In this document: positions 7,318 to 14,978 of the stretch, piece after piece
Numbering within the stretch: the first letter of the stretch is position 1
Layout of the letters: every line of letters begins with the position of its first letter
Assembly: GCF_013166515.1 (NCBI RefSeq)
Contig: NZ_JABKKJ010000027.1
Coordinates: 1 to 32,798, forward strand
DNA: 32,798 nt
Direction: 5' to 3'
DNA from: Xylanibacter caecicola
GTDB taxonomy: Bacteria > Bacteroidota > Bacteroidia > Bacteroidales > Bacteroidaceae
The notes under the pieces: generated by a model
The model's database searches: none
What the model was told of the DNA's origin: nothing
Seen by the model: only the letters and a program-made list of their open reading frames with translations
Translations under genes and position numbers: made by a program

Positions 7318-8382
7318 TTACGCAAGCGGATTCCAGCCCTGTGCTTTCAGTTCAAACTCACTGTTGTCGCGTGTTATGAGCATCATGCCGAGTTCCTTTT
7401 TCGTTATATGTCCTATTATCCGTACATCTTCCATGTCTTCTATCTTGGCATAATCTCCAATCGGAACGGTGAACAGCAGCTCATAGTCTTCGCCGCCATT
7501 CATGGCGCATGTGGTTACGTTCATGTTCATTTCTTCCGCCATCACAGCAGTCTGATAGTCTATCGGCAGGTTCTTTTCGTATATTCGGCAACCGCATTCG
7601 CTTTGCTTACAAATATGCATTATCTCACTGCTCAATCCGTCGCTGATGTCGATCATTGCCGTGGGACGTATGTTAAAAGCCTTCAGTTTGTCGAGGATAT
7701 CACCCCGTGCCTCGGGTTTCAGCTGACGTTGTAACAAATACTCCTTGCCGGCAAACTCCGGTTGAAAGTGCGACAGTTCCTCAAGTGCCTTGCGGTCGTT
7801 TCTTTTCCGTGCTTCGTCCACCTGCTGATAGTATACGCTTTTCTCACGTTCAAGCAGTTGGAGCCCCATGTATGCCGCCCCGAGATCGCCCGACACACAT
7901 ATCAGGTCGGTGTCCTTTGCCCCATTGCGATATACGATATTGTCCTTTTCTCCTTCGCCTATGCACGTTATGCTTATCGCCATTCCGGTGTACGAAGACG
8001 TGGTGTCACCTCCTACAATATCCACTTTCCATTTTTCGCATGCCATACGCAGACCGGCATAGAACATTTCGATATCCTCCACTGTAAAACTTTTGCTCAG
8101 CGCGATGTTCACAATCATCTGCTTCGGAGTTCCGTTCATGGCGAATATATCACTGATGTTCACCATTGCAGCCTTGTATCCTAAGTGTTGCATGTCTATG
8201 TAAGTGCGGTCAAAGTGCACACCTTCCATAAGCATGTCGCTTGTCACCAGTGTTTCTTTATCGCCATAATTCAGCACCGCGCAGTCGTCACCAATGCCAT
8301 ATTTTGTCGTCTCGTTCTCCGGTTTTATGTCTTTTGTAAGGTGGTTTATAAGCCCGAATTCACCCAGCTTTGCTATTTCCAT
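7318..8382 (-). CDS. thiL: Thiamine-monophosphate kinase
   Basis: A 354-residue protein of the AIR synthase/ThiL fold. The start MEIAKLGEFGLINHL fits the family, and the ATP/Mg-binding stretch YGIGDDCAVL, followed by VTSDMLMEGVHFD, is diagnostic. Further signatures are AAMVNISDIFAMNGTP, VGGDTTSSYTGMAISITCIG and IDISDGLSSEIMHIC. ThiL phosphorylates thiamine monophosphate with ATP to give thiamine diphosphate, the active cofactor. It follows punA across a foldback repeat and ends before a strong terminator and the tRNA-Phe gene. I saw no TPP riboswitch nearby. Confidence 0.95.
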   Translation of the reverse strand: MEIAKLGEFGLINHLTKDIKPENETTKYGIGDDCAVLNYGDKETLVTSDMLMEGVHFDRTYIDMQHLGYKAAMVNISDIFAMNGTPKQMIVNIALSKSFTVEDIEMFYAGLRMACEKWKVDIVGGDTTSSYTGMAISITCIGEGEKDNIVYRNGAKDTDLICVSGDLGAAYMGLQLLEREKSVYYQQVDEARKRNDRKALEELSHFQPEFAGKEYLLQRQLKPEARGDILDKLKAFNIRPTAMIDISDGLSSEIMHICKQSECGCRIYEKNLPIDYQTAVMAEEMNMNVTTCAMNGGEDYELLFTVPIGDYAKIEDMEDVRIIGHITKKELGMMLITRDNSEFELKAQGWNPLA

Positions 8383-8406
8383 TTTTATTGAGTTTTGATT
8401 TTTGAT

Positions 8407-8570
8407 TTACGAATTACGAGTTGTCGCTGCGCGATTGAGAATTATCGAATTATGATTTGGTTTTATATCATCTGCCAGCAGTTGATATATACAAATTCAA
8501 TTCGTCAATATTAAATTATCAATCGCGCAGCGACAACTCGTAATTCGTAACTCAACACTCGTAATTCCTA
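8407..8570 (-). repeat. Foldback intergenic repeat element 1 (32-bp perfect arms)
   Basis: Arms 8407-8438 and 8519-8550 are exact reverse complements over 32 bp, with an 80-bp AT-rich spacer. The outer part of each arm reads TTACGAATTACGAGTTGTCG; the inner part contains the mini-palindrome TCGCTGCGCGA. The unit extends to 8570, ending on the punA stop codon (8568-8570). It fills the gap between punA and thiL. A second copy lies at 22583-22794. Confidence 0.85.
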
Positions 8571-9377
8571 CGCTCTCCTTATCATCTCCCTCATTATCTC
8601 CGTCATCAGCGGTTGTGCCCTGTTGGCAGCCACCTGCACCTCTTCATGGCTAACCTCGACGGGGGTATCCTCCAATCCGAGGTCTGTAATGATACTGATG
8701 CCGAAAGTTCTGATGCCGCAATGGTGGGCAACGATAACTTCCGGAACAGTGCTCATTCCCACTGCATCGGCGCCCATGCGGTGGTACATCTTATATTCCG
8801 CCGGTGTTTCGAACGTCGGTCCCTGCACTCCCATGTACACTCCGTGAACCACGCGGATGCCCTTTTCGGCGGCAATGGCGTCGGCCTGTGCAATAAGCGC
8901 GTTGTCGTACGTCTCGTGCATATCCGGGAAACGCGGTCCGGTGGGAAAGTTCTTTCCGCGTAGCGGATGCTCCGGGAAGAAATTGATGTGGTCTGTTATG
9001 ATCATCAGGTCACCGATTTTAAATTCGGGGTTCATGCCTCCCGATGCGTTTGATACAAACAATGTCTTTATCCCGAGTTCGTACATCACACGAATGGGGA
9101 ACGTTACCTCCTTCATGTTGTAGCCCTCATAATAGTGGAAACGTCCCTCCATAGCCATTATGTCCACGCCTCCGAGCTTGCCGAAGATAAGTTTTCCGGC
9201 GTGTCCTTCAACCGTAGACACGGGGAAGTTGGGTATTTCCTGATACGGGAACTCATATTTGTCAGTTATTTCTGAAGCTAATTGTCCCAGACCTGTTCCT
9301 AAGATGATTGCCGTTTTTGGACTTGTTGTCATCCTTTGCTTTAGCCAGGATGCTGTTTCTTGAATTTTTTCGTACAT
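8568..9377 (-). CDS. punA: Purine nucleoside phosphorylase (class I, PNP-I)
   Basis: A 269-residue enzyme that cleaves inosine/guanosine-type nucleosides with phosphate in purine salvage. Visible signatures: IILGTGLGQLASEI (phosphate-site loop), VEGHAGKLIFGKLGG, MEGRFHYYEGY, VSNASGGMNPEFKIGDLMIITDHINFF, VQGPTFETPAEYKMYHRMGADAVGMSTVPE (purine site with Glu and the MS motif), and a late His-containing segment. Start MYEKIQETASWLK matches typical family N-termini, so the 116-bp overlap with lpxK appears real. It reads in the same direction as sppA, lpxK and thiL. Confidence 0.94.
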   Translation of the reverse strand: MYEKIQETASWLKQRMTTSPKTAIILGTGLGQLASEITDKYEFPYQEIPNFPVSTVEGHAGKLIFGKLGGVDIMAMEGRFHYYEGYNMKEVTFPIRVMYELGIKTLFVSNASGGMNPEFKIGDLMIITDHINFFPEHPLRGKNFPTGPRFPDMHETYDNALIAQADAIAAEKGIRVVHGVYMGVQGPTFETPAEYKMYHRMGADAVGMSTVPEVIVAHHCGIRTFGISIITDLGLEDTPVEVSHEEVQVAANRAQPLMTEIMREMIRRA

Positions 9378-10434
9378 ATCCTATTATCTTTTCGTTAAAC
9401 ATTTCTTCCTGTTCCTGCATGAAACTCACTTCCACCGGCAGTATGAAGATGTTGTGTCTCACCTCCTCACTCAGCCCTTCCATACCAAACAGGCGTGTAT
9501 TGTCCTTCTCCGTCGTTATTATTATTTTTGGCGAGGGCATGCCTGCAAACTTCTCGTTAATCATTTTTATGTCTTTCGGAGTAAACTGGTGATGATCCGG
9601 GAAGTTCATCTGTATTATGTTCTCCGTGTACGGCTTGAGATCCGTCACCATATGTTCTGGCGATGCAATGCCCGTCAGCAGCAGTATGTTCTCGTTCTTT
9701 CCTATACTATCCAACCTGCGTTTCTCTCCGCAATAAGCCGGAATCAGACGCCCGTATTTCAGCGTGGTGAAAAACAGTTTCTGATACGGATACAGGTTCA
9801 TCGCCCTCATTATGACCCTGAAGTCCATTGGCTTCATGTCCTGCGGACATTTTGTCACTATCACAATGTCTGCCCTGTTTTTTCCCGACAGGGGTTCGCG
9901 CAGACGACCGGCAGGCAGCAGGCGGTCGTATATTATCAGCCTGTGATAGTCTACGAGCAGTATGTTTATTCCAGGTTTTACGTGCCTGTGCTGGAAAGCA
10001 TCATCCAGGATAATGACGTCCGTGTCATTTGTTTCCTTGTTTCCCGTCAGCTGTTCTATACCGTGACACCTGTCTTTGTCCACTGCCACATATATGTCGG
10101 CAAACTTGTTTTTCATCTGATAAGGCTCGTCGCCTATCTCCTGCATTCTTGTCTGCTTTTCTGCAAGCACATACCCCTTGCTCTTCCGCTTGTATCCACG
10201 GCTGAGCACGGCAACCTTCACCTTGTCTTTCAACAGCCGCACGAGATACTCCACATGCGGTGTCTTGCCCGAGCCTCCAACCGTGAGATTGCCCACAGAT
10301 ATCACGGGGATGTCGAAACTGCGGCTTTTCTTCAAGCCTATGTCAAACATCCAGTTCCTTATCCGCACCCCGATGCCGTACAGCCAGCTCAGCGGCAACA
10401 GCCGGTTATCAATTCTGATGAAGTCGCCCTCCAT
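9262..10434 (-). CDS. lpxK: Tetraacyldisaccharide 4'-kinase
   Basis: A 390-residue inner-membrane-associated kinase that phosphorylates the 4' position of the lipid A disaccharide. An N-terminal hydrophobic/amphipathic start (LLPLSWLYGIGVRIRNWMFD) precedes the P-loop SVGNLTVGGSGKTPHVEYLV (near residue 46). Then come VLSRGYKRKSKG, IGDEPYQM and LDDAFQHR, all family hallmarks. The last ~38 residues are read out of frame through the 5' end of punA (overlap 9262-9377), giving a low-complexity K/N/R-rich tail. It lies 28 bp after sppA. Confidence 0.95.
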   Translation of the reverse strand: MEGDFIRIDNRLLPLSWLYGIGVRIRNWMFDIGLKKSRSFDIPVISVGNLTVGGSGKTPHVEYLVRLLKDKVKVAVLSRGYKRKSKGYVLAEKQTRMQEIGDEPYQMKNKFADIYVAVDKDRCHGIEQLTGNKETNDTDVIILDDAFQHRHVKPGINILLVDYHRLIIYDRLLPAGRLREPLSGKNRADIVIVTKCPQDMKPMDFRVIMRAMNLYPYQKLFFTTLKYGRLIPAYCGEKRRLDSIGKNENILLLTGIASPEHMVTDLKPYTENIIQMNFPDHHQFTPKDIKMINEKFAGMPSPKIIITTEKDNTRLFGMEGLSEEVRHNIFILPVEVSFMQEQEEMFNEKIIGYVRKNSRNSILAKAKDDNKSKNGNHLRNRSGTISFRNN

Positions 10435-10462
10435 ATATTACTTGTGAAAATGCCGTTTCGTT

Positions 10463-12238
10463 TTACTTCACCTTTATTATATAAGGTATCCTTGCCTGTA
10501 TCGCATTCTGTTTGTTTATGTCTTTGAGGAGCATGAACGGCTCATAATATTCGCCCAGTGCGGCACGCATGCTGTTGTCTATATAGCTGCCTCCGGAAGC
10601 TTTGTTCATAAACTGCTCCATCCAATCGGCTTTTGCCGGATATGCCGCCGTGTGATATTCCTTCACCTTTGCCAGTGCGGCAGCCTTAGCCACAGCCTTG
10701 TCCAGACCACCAAGTTCGTCAACAAGCTTGTTACGCCAAGCATCCTGTCCCAGCCATACACGTCCCTGAGCCAGTTTCTCCACATTTTCCGTTTTCATCT
10801 TCCTGCCTTCAGCCACACGGTTTCTAAACAAGTTGTATCCGCGGTCTATGTAAGCATTAAGATATGCCATTTCCTCTTCATTGAACGGGCGTGCCTGTGT
10901 GCCGAATGCACTATACTTGTTTGTCTTCACCTCGTCGAACTTCACACCGAGTTTCTGTGTGAGCAGTCCGCTCATGTCCGGAAACATTCCGAATATGCCT
11001 ATGCTTCCCGTCAGCGTGGTCGGTTCAGCCACAATCCAGTTTGATACGCAACTTATATAATATCCTCCCGATGCAGCCATGCCTCCCATAGACACCACCA
11101 CAGGTTTCTTCTCCTTGAGTTTCTTCACGCTATGCCATATCTGTTCCGATGCGTATGCGCTGCCGCCACCCGAGTTTACACGCAGCACCACGGCCTTCAC
11201 ATCATCGTCGTTCATAAGCTTTTCAAGGTCCTTGCAAACCTTCGTTCCCACAATCTTGTGTCCTTGTGACATCATGCTTCCGCCCGCTTCGCTGTCGACA
11301 ATGTCTCCGTAGGCATAGTAAACGGCAATCTCGTCTCCCTTGTCCTTGCCGCCTTTCAGTTGCTTCATGTCCGCAAGCCCCACCGTGTTGATGTCGTCGT
11401 CCTTGTCGAGCTTCATCATTTTCCTTATCTCGTCCTTTATCTCGTCGGTATACACAAGCTTGTCCGCCATCTTATACTTTACGTAATTCTTCGTATCATC
11501 CAGCGTAATGAAGTTGTCCGCGTATGTGTTCAGAGTCTCTACACTTATTTTGCGGCTTGCCGAAACCTCCTTACATACGTTTTCCCATATACCTTTTATA
11601 TATGCGGTCATCTGTTCGCGGTTCGGCTCGCTCATCCCGTCGGCGGTAAACATCTCCGGTGCGCTCTTGTATTTGCCAACCTTTGCCAGCTGCATCTTTA
11701 TCCCGAATTTAGCCATGAGATCCTTTAGGAACATCGGCTGTGCCGCCACTCCGTGCCAGTCGATCTGTCCGCTCGGGTTCAGCAACACCTTGTCTGCCAC
11801 CGATGCCAGATAATATGTACCTTGCGTATATGTGTCGCCGTATGCCACAATCCATTTTCCGCTCTTCCTAAAGTCGGCAAGTGCCCTGCGTACAGCCTGC
11901 ATCGAAGCATACGAATCGACAGAAAACAGTCCCGCCTCGATGTATATGCCCTTTATGTTTTCATTGTTCTTGGCTTTCTCTATTGCGTTGAGCATGTCGT
12001 CCAGTCCTATGTTCTGCATTGTCTGTCCCGTCAGTTCCGCCATGATGTTGTCCTCGGCGCGCTCTTCCATAACGCCCTGAAGATTGATGACGAGTACGGT
12101 GTTGTCGCTCACATTCTTTGTGGCAGAACCCGATGCAACCATTCCGACGATACTCATTACGCCCAGTATGCCTGTGACAATGGTAAGTACCAATATGCCG
12201 GCAATGGTGGCAAACATTTGCTTGAAAAAGTCTTTCAT
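10463..12238 (-). CDS. sppA: Signal peptide peptidase SppA, 67-kDa type
   Basis: About 591 residues from the ATG at 12238 (MKDFFKQMFATIAGILVLTI); the frame is open 20 codons further upstream but those residues look like untranslated leader. One N-terminal TM anchor is followed by the duplicated S49 fold. The catalytic Lys is in KVGKYKSAPEMFT and the nucleophile Ser in SMGGMAASGGYYISC. GSIGIFGMFPDM and VWLGQDAW are also typical. SppA degrades cleaved signal peptides in the membrane. First gene of a probable sppA-lpxK-punA-thiL run, with a TATCTTTG promoter upstream. Confidence 0.95.
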   Translation of the reverse strand: MKDFFKQMFATIAGILVLTIVTGILGVMSIVGMVASGSATKNVSDNTVLVINLQGVMEERAEDNIMAELTGQTMQNIGLDDMLNAIEKAKNNENIKGIYIEAGLFSVDSYASMQAVRRALADFRKSGKWIVAYGDTYTQGTYYLASVADKVLLNPSGQIDWHGVAAQPMFLKDLMAKFGIKMQLAKVGKYKSAPEMFTADGMSEPNREQMTAYIKGIWENVCKEVSASRKISVETLNTYADNFITLDDTKNYVKYKMADKLVYTDEIKDEIRKMMKLDKDDDINTVGLADMKQLKGGKDKGDEIAVYYAYGDIVDSEAGGSMMSQGHKIVGTKVCKDLEKLMNDDDVKAVVLRVNSGGGSAYASEQIWHSVKKLKEKKPVVVSMGGMAASGGYYISCVSNWIVAEPTTLTGSIGIFGMFPDMSGLLTQKLGVKFDEVKTNKYSAFGTQARPFNEEEMAYLNAYIDRGYNLFRNRVAEGRKMKTENVEKLAQGRVWLGQDAWRNKLVDELGGLDKAVAKAAALAKVKEYHTAAYPAKADWMEQFMNKASGGSYIDNSMRAALGEYYEPFMLLKDINKQNAIQARIPYIIKVK

Positions 12239-12324
12239 ATACGTTGTATTGTTTTTATAAATTAAAATAGGCAAGCAGGTGCCGGACAATGGTATCAATC
12301 AGTTGCTACGACCTACTTATTATG

Positions 12325-12332
12325 CAAAGATA
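12325..12332 (-). promoter_or_regulatory. -7 element upstream of sppA
   Basis: Minus strand TATCTTTGC, a consensus TAnnTTTG element, about 87 bp before the sppA ATG. Only a partial -33 match (GTTT near 12350) is visible. Confidence 0.5.
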
Positions 12333-12395
12333 AGGATTTTTATTTTAAACGTTCATAAAACACGCATAAAGTTTCTTTATGTCACCAAATATTGC

Positions 12396-12403
12396 TATTT
12401 TCG
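12396..12403 (+). promoter_or_regulatory. Possible -7 element giving a leaderless SDR transcript
   Basis: TATTTTCG at 12396-12403 differs from TAnnTTTG at one base and ends 7 nt before the ATG at 12410. If used, the mRNA would start at or next to the start codon. There is no clear -33 match. Confidence 0.35.
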
Positions 12404-12409
12404 CAATAT

Positions 12410-13138
12410 ATGAAACGAGCAGTTATCACGGGAGCCTCGTCGGGCATAGGGCTTGCAGTGTGCCGCCTGCTGTTGGAACGCGGGTGGCAGGTGGGCATTG
12501 CCGCTCGCCGGGGCGACATTCTTGAAGGCATAAAAGCGTCTGCACCGGACCGGGTGCAGACAATGACGATAGACGTCACGGACAGCTATGCCACGGAACG
12601 TCTTCTCCGCCTCATAGACAAATTAGGCGGCATGGATCTGTATTTCCATGCTTCGGGCGTGGGAAAACAGAACATGACACTCGACACGGATGTGGAAATG
12701 ACAACGGTTGCCACCAATGTAGAGGGCTTTACGCGCATGGTGGGTGCCGCCTATCGCTATTTTGTCCGCCGCGGACGAGGGCATATAACCGTAGTGTCGT
12801 CAATCGCGGGTGTCAAAGGGCTTGGATCGGCACCATCCTACAGTGCGACAAAAGCCTTTCAAAACGTCTATATACAGGCTCTCGAGCAGCAGGCGACAAC
12901 GCGAAGGCTCGCAATCGACTTCACGGACATACGCCCCGGGTTTGTGGCTACGCCCCTGCTCGGCGACGGCAAGGGCTATCCCATGCTTATGGATGTGGAC
13001 AGTGTAGCGCGTCAAATAGTCAGTGCCATAGAGAAGAAAAAACATGTCTGCATCATCGACCGACGTTACCGGATGCTCGTGGCGCTATGGCGAATGATAC
13101 CGTCGTGGCTGTGGCGCCGGATGAGGCTCGTGCGATGA
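12410..13138 (+). CDS. Short-chain dehydrogenase/reductase
   Basis: About 242 residues from ATG 12410 (MKRAVITGASSGIGLAV); an ATG 18 bp upstream is less likely. A classical SDR Rossmann fold is seen. TGASSGIG is the NAD(P)-binding loop, and AARRGD after the second strand suggests NADP preference. The catalytic set is Ser in VVSSIAGVKG and Tyr-Lys in SYSATKAFQN. IRPGFVATPLL follows the active site. The C-terminus (MLVALWRMIPSWLWRRM) is amphipathic and may touch the membrane. Substrate unknown. It faces away from sppA, and the second GH28 gene begins 50 bp after it. Confidence 0.9.
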   Translation: MKRAVITGASSGIGLAVCRLLLERGWQVGIAARRGDILEGIKASAPDRVQTMTIDVTDSYATERLLRLIDKLGGMDLYFHASGVGKQNMTLDTDVEMTTVATNVEGFTRMVGAAYRYFVRRGRGHITVVSSIAGVKGLGSAPSYSATKAFQNVYIQALEQQATTRRLAIDFTDIRPGFVATPLLGDGKGYPMLMDVDSVARQIVSAIEKKKHVCIIDRRYRMLVALWRMIPSWLWRRMRLVR

Positions 13139-13187
13139 ATGCCTGATGATTATCGGAAAAGAAATAACGAATATATTAAAGACACTC

Positions 13188-14528
13188 ATGAAAAGACACA
13201 AATGGATTGCAGCCGCACTGCTGATGACGGTGCTTACGGCTGCGGCAAAATCGGACAAGGAGACATTTCCCGACGGCAGCGTGATGCCGGCATGGTTTGC
13301 AGACACGTCGCGCGTGGATGCAGATGCGTTGGGACGCAGGTTCGTCGTGACCGACCACGGCGTGAAAAACGACTCTACAAAGCTACAGACCGAAGCATTG
13401 CAGCGGGTAATAGACATGGCGGCAGAGAGCGGAGGTGGCGTGGTGGTCATTCCGCGAGGCACGTTTCTCAGCGGTTCACTGTTTTTCAGACAGGGCACAC
13501 ATCTTTATATAGAAGAGGGCGGTGTGCTGAAGGGAAGCGAGCGCATAAGCGATTTCAAGGTGATGAAAACCCGAATAGAGGGTGAGACATGCACATATTT
13601 CGCCGCACTGGTAAACGCCGACGGCGTAGACGGCTTCACCATAGCGGGCAAGGGGACGATAGACGGCAACGGCAGACATTATTGGGAGGAGTTCTGGATA
13701 CGCCGCCGTTGGAACCCGGAGTGCACGAACAAGGATGCTCAGCGCCCGCGGCTTGTCTATATCTCCAACAGCTGCAACGTGACGGTGCAGGACGTGCGCC
13801 TTGTAAACAGTCCGTTTTGGACCAACCATATTTACCGCTGTCATCACGTGAGATTTCTCGGCTGCCACATTTTCGCCCCGACGGAGGGCATAAAGGCTCC
13901 AAGCAGTGACGCCATAGATATCGACGCATGTCACGACGTGCTCATTGACGGATGTTATATGAGTGTGAACGACGATGCCGTGGTGTTGAAGGGCGGCAAA
14001 GGAACATTCGCCGACAAGGATCCGGACAACGGTCCGTGCCGCAACATCGTCGTACAGAACTGCACCTACGGACGGGTGCACGGCTGTCTGACGCTGGGCA
14101 GCGAGAGCCTGCACGACCGCAACGTGGTGTTGCGCCGCTGCCGTGTGCAGAGGGCGGACAGGGTGTTGTGGCTCAAGATGCGCCCCGACACGCCGCAGCA
14201 CTATGAGTATATCACCGTTGAAGACCTTACGGGCAACTGCGGAAGTTTTATAGTGGTGCGCCCGTGGACACAGTTTTTCAAAATGCAGGAACGTCCCGAC
14301 ATGCCGCTTTCGCAGTGCAATGATGTCACGGTGAGGCGTGTGGATATGGACTGCCGAATGTTTCTTGACATCGGCGCATCTGACAAGTACAGGCTTGCGG
14401 ACTTCATTTTCGAGGACTGTAACATAAGGGACGGAAGCGAGTCTTTTGACACCTCTCCCATCGAAAACTGCAAGATGAAAAAGTTCAAAAGAACAGTCTT
14501 TTCTTTGTCTTCCGTATCTCACAGATAA
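13188..14528 (+). CDS. Second secreted GH28 polygalacturonase-like protein
   Basis: About 446 residues from ATG 13188, which gives a proper signal peptide (MKRHKWIAAALLMTVLTAAA); the frame is open 14 codons further up. The beta-helix domain starts FVVTDHGVKNDSTKLQTEAL. Active-site landmarks: SSDAIDIDAC, VNDDAVVLKGG (Asp-Asp), HGCLTLGSES (GHG-like) and LWLKMRPDT (RIK region, here LKM). The RIK equivalent is less canonical than in the copy at 5545-6954, so activity could be altered. Probably pectin or pectin side-chain hydrolysis. It may be co-transcribed with the upstream SDR. Confidence 0.88.
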   Translation: MKRHKWIAAALLMTVLTAAAKSDKETFPDGSVMPAWFADTSRVDADALGRRFVVTDHGVKNDSTKLQTEALQRVIDMAAESGGGVVVIPRGTFLSGSLFFRQGTHLYIEEGGVLKGSERISDFKVMKTRIEGETCTYFAALVNADGVDGFTIAGKGTIDGNGRHYWEEFWIRRRWNPECTNKDAQRPRLVYISNSCNVTVQDVRLVNSPFWTNHIYRCHHVRFLGCHIFAPTEGIKAPSSDAIDIDACHDVLIDGCYMSVNDDAVVLKGGKGTFADKDPDNGPCRNIVVQNCTYGRVHGCLTLGSESLHDRNVVLRRCRVQRADRVLWLKMRPDTPQHYEYITVEDLTGNCGSFIVVRPWTQFFKMQERPDMPLSQCNDVTVRRVDMDCRMFLDIGASDKYRLADFIFEDCNIRDGSESFDTSPIENCKMKKFKRTVFSLSSVSHR

Positions 14529-14548
14529 TCAATATGATATCATTCACT

Positions 14549-14637
14549 TTCCAAAAGGTGCCCTTTTAGGAGCTAAAAGACCGTCTTTCTGCGTCTGAAA
14601 GGGCACCTTTTGGAAGCTAAAAAGCCACCTTTTGGAA
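14549..14637. repeat. Intergenic hairpin repeat with a third half-arm
   Basis: TTCCAAAAGGTGCCCTTT at 14549-14566 is an exact reverse complement of 14598-14615 (18 bp). The half-arm CACCTTTTGGAA recurs directly at 14626-14637. Linkers AGGAGCTAAAAG and GGAAGCTAAAAAG are also related to each other. It lies just after the GH28 stop and could end its transcript, but it looks like a dispersed Prevotella-style repeat. Confidence 0.75.
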
Positions 14638-14830
14638 AACGGTTGAAAACTTGAGCGGGACTTGGAGTGTGCATCTCACTTTTTCAGATGATTGCACCGT
14701 GCCGCCGATTTGCCACCGGATGCGTTTGTTTTTGTTCCCTTTTTTATTGCCAATCACCCTCGGAGGGTGTATCAGACTTCAATATTTGTTACTTCTGACA
14801 CCCCGTCCACGCAACAAAACATTCGTCTTT

Positions 14831-14870
14831 TATCTTCCTCTATCTTCTTTTATCTTCCCTTATCTCCTTT
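14831..14870 (+). repeat. Four tandem ~10-bp TATCTTCYTN units
   Basis: Four consecutive 10-base blocks (14831, 14841, 14851, 14861) all begin TATCT and are pyrimidine-rich. They lie about 110 bp upstream of lptD. The rest of the 14529-14978 gap holds the hairpin repeat, an imperfect stem near 14763-14803, and the lptD promoter; I see no gene in it. Confidence 0.55.
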
Positions 14871-14956
14871 AAATAGTCCCCTTACAAACACCCCGAGATA
14901 AACGTTAAATAAAACATAAAAAACTCGTTTTGATATGCGTTTAACTTTAATTTATG

Positions 14957-14964
14957 TAATTTTG
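14957..14964 (+). promoter_or_regulatory. -7 element of the lptD promoter
   Basis: TAATTTTGC is a consensus TAnnTTTG element 14 bp before the lptD ATG. A TTTG lies at 14929-14932, but the 24-nt spacing is longer than usual. The predicted leader is very short. Confidence 0.6.
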
Positions 14965-14978
14965 CAGCCTGCATTATA

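Noticed and set aside
8383..8567. TPP riboswitch for thiL
   Set aside because: The gap contains only the foldback repeat; no THI-box CTGAGA/ACCTGA arrangement was found.
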